Source of the DNA: Candidatus Sabulitectum sp.
GTDB taxonomy: Bacteria; Fermentibacterota; Fermentibacteria; Fermentibacterales; Fermentibacteraceae
Assembly: GCA_023145935.1 (NCBI GenBank)
Contig: JAGLDB010000037.1
Coordinates: 1-13,188, forward strand
Direction of reading: 5' to 3'
Length of the DNA: 13,188 nt
The position numbers and the translations under genes are program-made. Position 1 is the stretch's first letter. Each line of letters opens with the position of its first letter. This document shows, piece by piece, positions 1 to 5,559 of the stretch. A model generated the notes under the pieces. That model did not search any database and was not told the origin of the DNA. It was given only the letters and a program-made list of their open reading frames with translations.

Positions 1-977
1 CTGACCAGACTGATGCGTCCTTCAAGCTCTCCCAGTCTGGTGGTTATTGCTGACTCCGTAAGTTGACCGCCAATCATTATTGATGACGGACTGTTGCCCC
101 AGCCGCTGAATTTGTACTGGCTTCTGATGGCGCTCTGGAACGGGCCGAATCTTGTTTCATCTTCGTAGAAATCAGTCGCCTGGCTGAAAGTAACATTGAA
201 CATCACATTCCTTGCTACATTCTGAACAGCTCTCAGCCGGGCAGTAAATCTGTCTGGCAGGGTTGCCCCGGTGTAGTCTTCCCCTGTGTAAAGAGAGTAT
301 TCCGCTTCAGCTGTGAGAAAGGTCATGGAAGGAAACTTAAGAGGCTCATACCCGGCAGAAATGTCTACACGAGACCAGCTTCTGTCGTAATCAAACCCAT
401 CAAGCCTGGTCTGATGCGAGACTCCACCCACGGCAAGATAACCGCCTGCAGGGGTATGCCAAACTGCATCCGCTCCGTAGTTTAAATCAGTCCACTCTGT
501 GTCTTCAACATCCGAGTCAAGGGCTGTGATATCCCTTTTCCAGTATCTGCCTGTACCACTTACCGAAAATACTCCTGGAAGGGAATACGAAAGAGAGAGA
601 CCGGGTCTTAAAGCTGAATTTCTGTACCCTTCTCCCAGGGAAAGAGGCAGTACAACCATGGCACTGTCCATATCTTTGTCTATCTGAATCTCCGGGTTCA
701 CGGTGAATCCACCGAAGGTGAACCTGCCTTCAATCTGCGCTTCAAGATGATTTCTGTAGTAACGAGGAACAACTGCTCCCTCTCCACTCATAACCTTGTC
801 GGCATCCAGATGGATATTCCAGCTTTCTCCACTGATCCTGAAACCACCCATGCCCCAGTTGCGGATACCTTCTCCATAGTTGATGCTGTCTTTTACAGCA
901 CTCATTCGTGCATATCCCTCAAAGTTAACAGCAAAACAAGAGGCTACTACAAGAAGCACTACTGCAAATATTTTCAT
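1..977 (-). CDS. Outer-membrane beta-barrel (porin-like) protein, 3' end cut by window edge
   Basis: The frame is open from an ATG at 977 to the left edge (325 codons, no stop). It starts with a short Sec-type signal ([16 protein letters not shown], then VNFEGYARM). The mature part is rich in Gly, Tyr, Trp and Phe, with alternating polar/hydrophobic stretches and short turns (for example LEAQIEGRFTFGGFTVNPEI and LSLSYSLPGVFSVSGTGRYW), the pattern of transmembrane beta-strands of an outer-membrane barrel. No specific porin family is recognised. The ATG overlaps the stop of the upstream ferredoxin gene (TAATG), and an AAGGAG site at 988-993 lies inside that gene, so translation is probably coupled. 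Being last in an operon of exported ferredoxins suggests it is their outer-membrane partner; that is inference. The C-terminus, where a terminal aromatic beta-signal would be tested, is not in the window. Confidence 0.8.
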   Translation of the reverse strand, partial: MKIFAVVLLVVASCFAVNFEGYARMSAVKDSINYGEGIRNWGMGGFRISGESWNIHLDADKVMSGEGAVVPRYYRNHLEAQIEGRFTFGGFTVNPEIQIDKDMDSAMVVLPLSLGEGYRNSALRPGLSLSYSLPGVFSVSGTGRYWKRDITALDSDVEDTEWTDLNYGADAVWHTPAGGYLAVGGVSHQTRLDGFDYDRSWSRVDISAGYEPLKFPSMTFLTAEAEYSLYTGEDYTGATLPDRFTARLRAVQNVARNVMFNVTFSQATDFYEDETRFGPFQSAIRSQYKFSGWGNSPSSIMIGGQLTESAITTRLGELEGRISLV

Positions 978-1225
978 TAGAATATTGCTCCTTCCGGACA
1001 GATCTCAACGCATCGGTTGCACTGGTGGCAGAGTCCCGGGTCGATCACTGCATCGCCATCAATAACTTCTATTGCATTGTATGGGCAGACATCTTCACAT
1101 TCTCCGCAGCCTACACACCTTGATGCATCCACAGTAAGCATGGCATTTGCAAGAGGACCGTCACAGGCAGTAAACAAAACAAGCCCCATGACCAAAATAA
1201 AAAGAAATTTAGTGAATCGCATCAT
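977..1225 (-). CDS. Lipoprotein 2x[4Fe-4S] ferredoxin (82 aa)
   Basis: This is a small dicluster ferredoxin with a lipoprotein signal: MMRFTK, hydrophobic core, then lipobox LFTAC with the lipidation Cys at residue 21 and Asp at +2. Two Cys sets follow: C37-x2-C40-x2-C43-x3-C47-P and C66-x2-C69-x2-C72-x3-C76-P, the standard pattern for two [4Fe-4S] clusters. The predicted role is one-electron transfer at the periplasmic face of a membrane; by the E. coli rule, Asp +2 would favour inner-membrane retention, but this may not hold here. The frame is open further upstream, to 1297, but the ATG at 1225 is chosen because AGGGGG lies about 9 nt before it and the signal peptide then starts at residue 1. 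It overlaps the upstream gene by 17 nt and touches the barrel gene by TAATG. There is no twin-arginine motif. Confidence 0.88.
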   Translation of the reverse strand: MMRFTKFLFILVMGLVLFTACDGPLANAMLTVDASRCVGCGECEDVCPYNAIEVIDGDAVIDPGLCHQCNRCVEICPEGAIF

Positions 1226-1442
1226 AGGTACACACCCCCTGGCAGAGTCCGCAGTTAATACATTTATCAGGGTCGATATGTGATGTACCGTTTTCAATCA
1301 CTATTGCTTCAACGGGACATACCACAAGGCAGTCTCCACATCCACTGCATTTATCCTGCTCTACCCAGTATCTCGTTCCTCCCGCTGCAACTGCCGCAGC
1401 CAGAAGAACAAGCACTAGAATCAACATCCCTTTTTTCAGCAT
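1209..1442 (-). CDS. Exported or membrane-anchored 2x[4Fe-4S] ferredoxin (77 aa)
   Basis: The N-terminus ([22 protein letters not shown]) is a signal peptide with a plausible AVAA|GG cleavage site or, if uncleaved, a signal anchor. The remaining ~55 residues are almost entirely a dicluster ferredoxin: C32-x2-C35-x2-C38-x3-C42-P and C61-x2-C64-x2-C67-x3-C71. The last Cys is followed by Thr instead of Pro, which is tolerated in the family. The ATG shares bases with the stop of the preceding gene (TGATG at 1440-1444), preceded by GAGGAG at a 5 nt spacing. Its layout closely matches the next gene (short signal, two motifs, no other domain), so the two look like tandem paralogues differing in anchoring: this one has no lipobox. 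Predicted job: electron carrier in a periplasmic relay. Confidence 0.87.
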   Translation of the reverse strand: MLKKGMLILVLVLLAAAVAAGGTRYWVEQDKCSGCGDCLVVCPVEAIVIENGTSHIDPDKCINCGLCQGVCTYDAIH

Positions 1443-1873
1443 CAGATCTCCTCTAATTCTTCTTGAATCAGTTCTGTGTTACCATCTTCATCTACTCCGT
1501 ACAGAGCACAGTCATCCGAGTCAAGAAGTTCGATGGTACTTGTGGGACAACCACTGGCACAAATCCCACAGTTAATGCAAATAGCAGGATCAATAACTGC
1601 AAGGTTATTTTCATCCATGGTTATTGCGTCAACAGGGCACTGACCGATGCATATCTGGCAGCTGATACACCCTTCCGGAACCACATAGTAGGATTCTATT
1701 ACTTCAGCGCTTTCAGGAAAGATCCCGTCCTCTGAATCAATGGTTTTTACAACAGCACCCTTTGCCTGGATCTGCAGCGCGGTAAATTCCAGATCAACTG
1801 GCTCCCAGGTGAAGTTGAAAACACCTGCCGTTGCGGCGATAGCAAACACAAGGATCATGGTAGTGCTTTTCAA
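1442..1873 (-). CDS. Exported 2x[4Fe-4S] ferredoxin with N-terminal extension (143 aa)
   Basis: A hydrophobic N-terminal segment (residues 6-20, MILVFAIAATAGVFN) acts as signal or anchor; no lipobox and no clear cleavage site are seen. Residues ~21-65 form a beta-rich extension of unknown type. The ferredoxin part has C69-x2-C72-x2-C75-x3-C79-P and C99-x2-C102-x2-C105-x3-C109-P, followed by a very acidic tail with one further Cys (C122). The start is TTG at 1873: an AAAGGAG site at 1880-1886 sits 6 nt upstream, whereas the first in-frame ATG (codon 6) would be 21 nt from it. It lies 31 nt after the large ferredoxin gene and overlaps the next ferredoxin by TGATG. Function inferred: electron carrier outside the cytoplasm. 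Whether the N-terminus is cleaved cannot be told. Confidence 0.85.
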   Translation of the reverse strand: MKSTTMILVFAIAATAGVFNFTWEPVDLEFTALQIQAKGAVVKTIDSEDGIFPESAEVIESYYVVPEGCISCQICIGQCPVDAITMDENNLAVIDPAICINCGICASGCPTSTIELLDSDDCALYGVDEDGNTELIQEELEEI

Positions 1874-1879
1874 TGAAAG

Positions 1880-1886
1880 CTCCTTT
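1880..1886 (-). promoter_or_regulatory. Shine-Dalgarno site deciding a TTG start at 1873
   Basis: The minus strand reads AAAGGAG, 6 nt, then TTG. The nearest in-frame ATG lies 15 nt inside and is too far from this site, so the TTG is the supported start. Confidence 0.75.
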
Positions 1887-1904
1887 CGATATACAAATGA
1901 CCTT

Positions 1905-2852
1905 TTAAGGTCTTAACGGCTGATCTGTTACCCAGTCTGCTGATACAACACGCCTCTTAAGGGATCGCATGCCTGTATAAGCATGGGGGTCCGGATTGAT
2001 AATTTCATGGTAGTTCCAGCATTCAAACATACACTGCCCGCAGCTGATACATTCATCGTAGTCTATGTAGATCATATCAGGGATAGAGCCGATGGGCAGA
2101 GTATCCTGCCACACAGCATCCACAGGGCAGCCGTAGCCGCAGAAGATATCGGTTCCATCCGCATAGTCGGTAATAATGTAGCAGGCGGATTCATCCCCGG
2201 CGGTACAGAGCCCGCAGGAGTTGGTTGGGATGAAAGTGTAGTAGTTGTTGTAGTAGATAAGTCTCCAGGCATCTGCGGAGACAGCGATATCAGCAGAGGG
2301 GTTCTCTTCACCGAAGAAGGCCCTTATGCCGAAGAAGTAATTCTTTGCGTATCTGGTTCCGGTAATAGCATCCACAGGGCAGACATCCATACACTGACCA
2401 CAGGCGGTGCAGAGGTCATAATCTATAATTGCAATTCCCCCCTGGACCACAATCGCATCCATTGGACAGACCTGCTCACAAAGTCCGCAGCCGATACAGG
2501 GTTCTTCCTGAACCTCTACACGGACGAACACATAGGCCGTGTCCGCAGGAGCCTGGACAGTTGTCATTACAGTGGCCTGATTCCAGTTTTCTGCTGTTAT
2601 AGGTGTTTCTGAAGCACGGATCTCATAGTATTGAGCATCAGTCACTTCAGTCCAGCGTAAGGTGAATGCAGAAAATTCTCCTGTCATGTATCCCCAGATG
2701 GGATCAACCGCGCCTGCAGTAAAGCCGGAGTCAACAAGAAGAGCGCCGGCACTGACAGCAGTGGGCAGAACAGGGTTCTCAGTTTCGCCGAGGCAGGCAA
2801 CTAAAGATGCAAGAGCTACAACTGCTATCAGAGCAAAAATATTGTTTTTCAC
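1905..2852 (-). CDS. Lipoprotein with fibronectin-III-like domain and four predicted [4Fe-4S] sites (315 aa)
   Basis: The signal ends in lipobox LVAC (Cys20). Residues ~58-112 resemble the first strands of a fibronectin-III domain (LRWTEVTDAQYYEIRASETP). A dicluster ferredoxin follows (C119, C122, C125, C129-P; C148, C151, C154, C158-P). The text then returns to a typical FN3 ending (NYFFGIRAFFGEENPSADIA, residues 171-190), so the ferredoxin appears inserted in an FN3 loop. A second, altered ferredoxin region has C213-x2-C216, a 21-residue loop containing C224, C238-x3-C242-P, and C268-x2-C271-x2-C274-x3-C278-W. Up to four clusters are predicted. The start is GTG at 2852, with GGAGGT 8 nt upstream. 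First gene of the operon; 31 nt separate it from the next. Role inferred: membrane-anchored multi-cluster electron carrier outside the cytoplasm. No twin-arginine motif is present. Confidence 0.87.
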   Translation of the reverse strand: MKNNIFALIAVVALASLVACLGETENPVLPTAVSAGALLVDSGFTAGAVDPIWGYMTGEFSAFTLRWTEVTDAQYYEIRASETPITAENWNQATVMTTVQAPADTAYVFVRVEVQEEPCIGCGLCEQVCPMDAIVVQGGIAIIDYDLCTACGQCMDVCPVDAITGTRYAKNYFFGIRAFFGEENPSADIAVSADAWRLIYYNNYYTFIPTNSCGLCTAGDESACYIITDYADGTDIFCGYGCPVDAVWQDTLPIGSIPDMIYIDYDECISCGQCMFECWNYHEIINPDPHAYTGMRSLKRRVVSADWVTDQPLRP

Positions 2853-2860
2853 TTAATATG

Positions 2861-2866
2861 ACCTCC
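2861..2866 (-). promoter_or_regulatory. Shine-Dalgarno site deciding a GTG start at 2852
   Basis: GGAGGT on the minus strand lies 8 nt before GTG, which begins a clean lipoprotein signal peptide. No in-frame ATG competes nearby. Confidence 0.75.
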
Positions 2867-2934
2867 ATACTATTACGGATATCCCGCGGTTCAATTTATG
2901 ACTTTTCATTCAATGTACATCCAATAGCCTACTA

Positions 2935-2951
2935 TTGTTCCTCTCGAACAA
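2935..2951. repeat. Inverted repeat TTGTTC-N5-GAACAA in divergent spacer
   Basis: Perfect 6-bp arms around a 5-nt centre lie near the middle of the 201-nt spacer between the ferredoxin operon and the propeller-glycosylase-cupin operon. The symmetry and position suit a dimeric repressor or activator site serving either operon. No T-run follows, so a terminator is unlikely. Which regulator would bind is not known, and a 6-bp palindrome can occur by chance. Confidence 0.35.
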
Positions 2952-3053
2952 AGAAGCAAGCGTTTCTGGAAACACTGAAACATCAGGTATGGAACTGATT
3001 CCCGATTCGCTATGTTCACGGTGTGATGGTATCTTTCAACCAGGAGGCATACT

Positions 3054-4022
3054 ATGAACAGATGCATCAGGTACATCTTTCTGCTTCTTTTTGTCTCAGC
3101 CCGGATTTCTGCAGAGGCTCTCATATTGTATACTTCGGATGCAGGTGAAAGCTGGGACAGAGAAGAGAGCAATACGCTGTTCTGCCTCAATGATGTCGCA
3201 ATTAGTATTACAACTGGTATAGCAATCTCAGTAGGTGATAATGGAACAATTCTGCGAAGAGGAGAGGATGAAACCTGGGCTGATGTTTCTCCTGAAGGGT
3301 TCACTGCTGATCTGTACTCGGTTGCTGTGGGGGTTTCCGGTATGATGGCTTGTGGAGAAGATGGCGCTTTGCTCTCCTCTTTTGACGGAGGCACCGGCTG
3401 GAGGATTCTGGATAATTTCCAGCACAGTGGCATTGATCTTTACAGTGTAAATTTTGATCCTACTCATCCCAATTCTTTTCTTATTGTGGGAGAAGATGGC
3501 TTCATCTATTCTTCTGAAGATGGTCTGGTTGAAACTGAATCCAGCTCTGATTATGTAGCCTCCTGTGGTACTCTCTGCAATGGATTTCCGGACTTGATCG
3601 TTGAAAGGGATGGAAGAGCTTACCGGATACAGAGTGAAAACAATTTCATTATTGACAATACCATTCTCTCAGGGGCAACCGAGATAGTTACCGGTGGAAG
3701 CAGATATACTGTTGTGGGAGAGAGGGGTTCAATTTATCGATTGTTGCCGCAGAATGAATGGGAATGCATTGCTCCGATTACTGAAGAGAATCTGAATGAT
3801 GTAGCTTACATAATGTGGGGTCAGACCCTGTGCGCAGTGGGAAAGAATGGAACGGTACTGATCTCAGAAGATAACGGTCTTACCTGGGAGATATCTAACC
3901 CGGAAACCTCCAGAGACTTGAATGCAGTAGCCGGGAATGGTGCAGGGATCGCCTGCATTGTGGGCAGCAGCGTCATGTCAGGTATGGTGAACTTCTTTAC
4001 AACCAGTGAGGTGTCAGACTGA
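3054..4022 (+). CDS. Secreted Ycf48/BNR-like beta-propeller protein
   Basis: A signal peptide (MNRCIRYIFLLLFVSARISA, cleavage before EALIL) leads into ~300 residues with repeated VGxxGxI cores: VGDNGTI (60-66), CGEDGAL (100-106), VGEDGFI (145-151), VGERGSI (221-227) and VGKNGTV (262-268). These pair with Asp-box-like turns (TSDAGESWDRE, SEDNGLTWE). This is the pattern of Ycf48/HCF136-like and sialidase-type BNR propellers. In cyanobacteria Ycf48 helps photosystem II assembly; here a generic secreted scaffold or ligand-binding role is all that can be said. AGGAGG at 3042-3047 stands 6 nt before the ATG. The stop is directly followed by the ATG of the glycosylase gene (0 nt), so the two are co-transcribed. 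No C-terminal sorting domain is visible. Confidence 0.82.
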   Translation: MNRCIRYIFLLLFVSARISAEALILYTSDAGESWDREESNTLFCLNDVAISITTGIAISVGDNGTILRRGEDETWADVSPEGFTADLYSVAVGVSGMMACGEDGALLSSFDGGTGWRILDNFQHSGIDLYSVNFDPTHPNSFLIVGEDGFIYSSEDGLVETESSSDYVASCGTLCNGFPDLIVERDGRAYRIQSENNFIIDNTILSGATEIVTGGSRYTVVGERGSIYRLLPQNEWECIAPITEENLNDVAYIMWGQTLCAVGKNGTVLISEDNGLTWEISNPETSRDLNAVAGNGAGIACIVGSSVMSGMVNFFTTSEVSD

Positions 4023-4664
4023 ATGGATCTCAACAGCATTTACACAAGTCTGTTTGCCTTCTTCGGCCCTATGGGCTGGTGGCCCGGAGAGTCATCTTAT
4101 GAGCATTTCATAGGCTGCATTCTTGCTCAGAACACCAGATGGGACAGGGTTGTTCCCGTTATTGAGAAGATGAAGCAGAAGGATGTTCTTTCTCCTGAAA
4201 AATATCTTCAACTGGATTCAGATGATCTGGCAGAAAATTTGAAGGGCTCAGGCACATACAGAATAAAAGCAGAGTATCTTCAAATTGCAGGCAGGTATAT
4301 GCTTTCACAGGGCTGGGACGGCACTCCTGGATCAGTAACTGTGGAAACAAAATTACTGAGAGATCAGCTTCTTAATCTTAAGGGTATTGGCCCGGAAACA
4401 TGTGACTGTATTCTTCTGTATGTGCTTGAAAGACCGGTTTTTGTTGTGGATGCTTACACCAGAAGAATTCTTAGCAGACATGGATTGTGCGGTACGAAAA
4501 CAAAATACATGGAAATACAGGAGTTGTTTCATGGTGTACTCTCTCCGGATGTGGAGATGTTCAAAGAGTATCATGCCCTTCTTGTTGAATGTGCTAAGCA
4601 GTTCTGTAAGCCGAAACCTTTGTGTACTGATTGTCCCCTGTTTGAAGGAGAAATACATTTATGA
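4023..4664 (+). CDS. Endonuclease III-related HhH-GPD DNA glycosylase (COG2231/MagIII type)
   Basis: This protein belongs to the HhH-GPD base-excision repair fold and acts in the cytoplasm on damaged DNA bases. The N-terminal GWWPGESSYEHFIGCILAQN (18-37) is typical of the endonuclease III-related group to which H. pylori 3-methyladenine glycosylase MagIII belongs. The helix-hairpin-helix is LKGIGPETCDCIL (119-131), and the catalytic Asp is D143 in VFVVDAYTRRIL. The Lys that endonuclease III uses for lyase activity is Glu here (E125), so a monofunctional glycosylase is likely. The C-terminal Fe-S motif is incomplete: C195-x5-C201-x2-C204 with C190 upstream, but the usual last Cys is missing because the protein ends nine residues later. 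It directly abuts the secreted propeller gene and overlaps the cupin gene by 4 nt (ATGA). The substrate cannot be read from the sequence. Confidence 0.88.
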   Translation: MDLNSIYTSLFAFFGPMGWWPGESSYEHFIGCILAQNTRWDRVVPVIEKMKQKDVLSPEKYLQLDSDDLAENLKGSGTYRIKAEYLQIAGRYMLSQGWDGTPGSVTVETKLLRDQLLNLKGIGPETCDCILLYVLERPVFVVDAYTRRILSRHGLCGTKTKYMEIQELFHGVLSPDVEMFKEYHALLVECAKQFCKPKPLCTDCPLFEGEIHL

Positions 4665-5014
4665 TAATCAGGAGTAATGGAGTTCAGAAGCTTAAGAAAA
4701 ACTTGTTTGACGGAAAAGGAGAAGCTGATATAGAGCACTTGTTCACCGCTGACGAGTTTGAAGCTCCAGTTCGCTTGTGTGCAAGGGTAAGGCTTGCCCC
4801 CGGTTGTTCCATCGGATTGCATCAGCACATTAATGAGGATGAGTTGTATTTCATTATCGAAGGGGCGGGAAAAATTTCGGATGGAGATGTTTCACAAAGT
4901 GTATCTTCCGGACACTCAATTCTTACAAGAAGTGGAGAGTCCCACTCCATAGAGAATACCGGTTCCCGTGATCTTGTTCTTATTGCGGTCATACCGCAAG
5001 CTCACACTCAATAG
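4661..5014 (+). CDS. Small single-domain cupin protein
   Basis: A 117-residue cupin_2-type beta-barrel. Motif 1 is G48-x5-H54-x-H56-x4-E61-x6-G68, and motif 2 is G84-x5-R90-x-G92-x2-H95-x3-N99, with Arg replacing the usual Pro. The metal-binding set H54, H56, E61 and H95 is complete, so it should bind a divalent metal; the ligand or reaction (isomerase, dioxygenase or sugar binding) is not predictable. There is no signal peptide, so it is cytoplasmic. The ATG overlaps the glycosylase stop (ATGA), with AAGGAG 10 nt upstream, indicating coupled translation. It is the last protein gene before tRNA-Ser, 29 nt upstream of it. Confidence 0.88.
   Translation: MIIRSNGVQKLKKNLFDGKGEADIEHLFTADEFEAPVRLCARVRLAPGCSIGLHQHINEDELYFIIEGAGKISDGDVSQSVSSGHSILTRSGESHSIENTGSRDLVLIAVIPQAHTQ
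4983..4999 (+). repeat. Perfect 7-bp hairpin at the 3' end of the cupin gene
   Basis: TTGCGGT-CAT-ACCGCAA forms a 7-bp stem with a 3-nt loop inside the last codons of the cupin gene. No T-tract follows, so it is not a standard intrinsic terminator. It might protect the mRNA 3' end or be chance. Confidence 0.3.
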
Positions 5015-5025
5015 ACAATTCCGTT

Positions 5026-5031
5026 TATATT
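5026..5031 (+). promoter_or_regulatory. Possible -10 box (TATATT) for tRNA-Ser
   Basis: TATATT matches the sigma-70 -10 consensus at five of six positions and would start transcription about 6 nt before the tRNA. No convincing -35 lies 16-18 nt upstream, so read-through from the cupin operon is equally possible. Confidence 0.25.
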
Positions 5032-5043
5032 TCGTTTCCCTGC

Positions 5044-5135
5044 GGAGGGGTGCCAGAGCGGTTGAATGGGGCGGTCTCGAAAACCGTTGTCCTCTTTTTG
5101 GGGGACCGTGGGTTCGAATCCCACCTCCTCCGCCA
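5044..5135 (+). tRNA. tRNA-Ser (anticodon CGA, reads UCG)
   Basis: The full cloverleaf is visible. The acceptor stem GGAGGGG (5044-5050) pairs with CTCCTCC (5125-5131) with one G-U pair. The anticodon stem GCGGT/ACCGT flanks the loop CTCGAAA, anticodon CGA at 5078-5080. A long class II variable arm (GTCCTC...GGGGAC) is present, and the T arm is GTGGG-TTCGAAT-CCCAC. The discriminator base is G (5132), as expected for serine, and CCA is encoded at 5133-5135. It resembles E. coli tRNA-Ser(CGA) closely. It lies 29 nt after the cupin gene and ends 7 nt short of the stop of the opposite-strand NTF2-like gene. Confidence 0.97.
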
Positions 5136-5142
5136 TTTCAAG

Positions 5143-5559
5143 TTAAGGGTTACGGTTCGACACCTGATTGACATAGAGCTCCACATGAATGATCCTGCTC
5201 CCCTTGAAAGTAAAGAAGCCTGCGCATCCAGCATGGATGATATCCCCTTTCTTTCTGGTCCCAAGAAAGTCTGTGTCCCTGAAGCAGTTCCATTCCAGGT
5301 CCACTTCCACAGCCATTTTCCCTTCGATGCTTATGAATTCTCTCAGCCTGATAGTCTCGCGGACCCCGTCGTGGCCTTCATTCTTACCTGAGTTCAAGTA
5401 TCTGACGATCTCCTCTCTGCCCTTGAACACTCCCAGAGGGGGGTGGGAGAAGACTGCATCGCGATCGTAGTACCTGTCAAAAAAGGCACCCTTATCTTCG
5501 CTGTTGTTAAACTTCAATAGGTATTTTTCGAACTGTACTCTTGTCATCTTAAACATCAT
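5143..5559 (-). CDS. NTF2-like / SnoaL-like fold protein
   Basis: 138 residues with the usual order of an alpha+beta cone: an N-terminal helix (VQFEKYLLKFNNSEDKGAFF), the YYDRDAVFSHP strand, GVFKGREEIVRYLN, then beta strands ending HAGCAGFFTFKGSRIIHVEL. This matches the SnoaL/NTF2 superfamily, which includes isomerases, hydrolases, cyclases and non-catalytic binders; no specific activity is evident. It has no signal peptide. Its ATG overlaps the stop of the MmgE/PrpD gene (ATGA; a second ATG lies 3 nt later), so the two are one transcript and may act on related metabolites. It ends facing the tRNA-Ser with 7 nt between, and no terminator hairpin is visible there. Confidence 0.83.
   Translation of the reverse strand: MMFKMTRVQFEKYLLKFNNSEDKGAFFDRYYDRDAVFSHPPLGVFKGREEIVRYLNSGKNEGHDGVRETIRLREFISIEGKMAVEVDLEWNCFRDTDFLGTRKKGDIIHAGCAGFFTFKGSRIIHVELYVNQVSNRNP

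Noticed and set aside
1983..2612. Plus-strand 209-codon open frame
   Set aside because: It lies antisense to the multi-cluster ferredoxin gene, whose Cys motifs, lipobox and Shine-Dalgarno are unmistakable; the plus frame shows no family and arises from the composition of that gene.
2853..2905. Possible minus-strand promoter (TTGAAC, 16 nt, TAGTAT) for the ferredoxin operon
   Set aside because: The predicted transcription start would fall in the Shine-Dalgarno site, leaving no usable leader; no better pair was found.
2906..3433. Minus-strand 175-codon frame
   Set aside because: Antisense to the start of the secreted propeller and the divergent spacer; Pro/Ser-rich translation with no domain and no ribosome-binding site.
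4968..5171. Plus-strand and minus-strand short frames across the tRNA
   Set aside because: They run through a clear tRNA-Ser and represent its translation in arbitrary frames.
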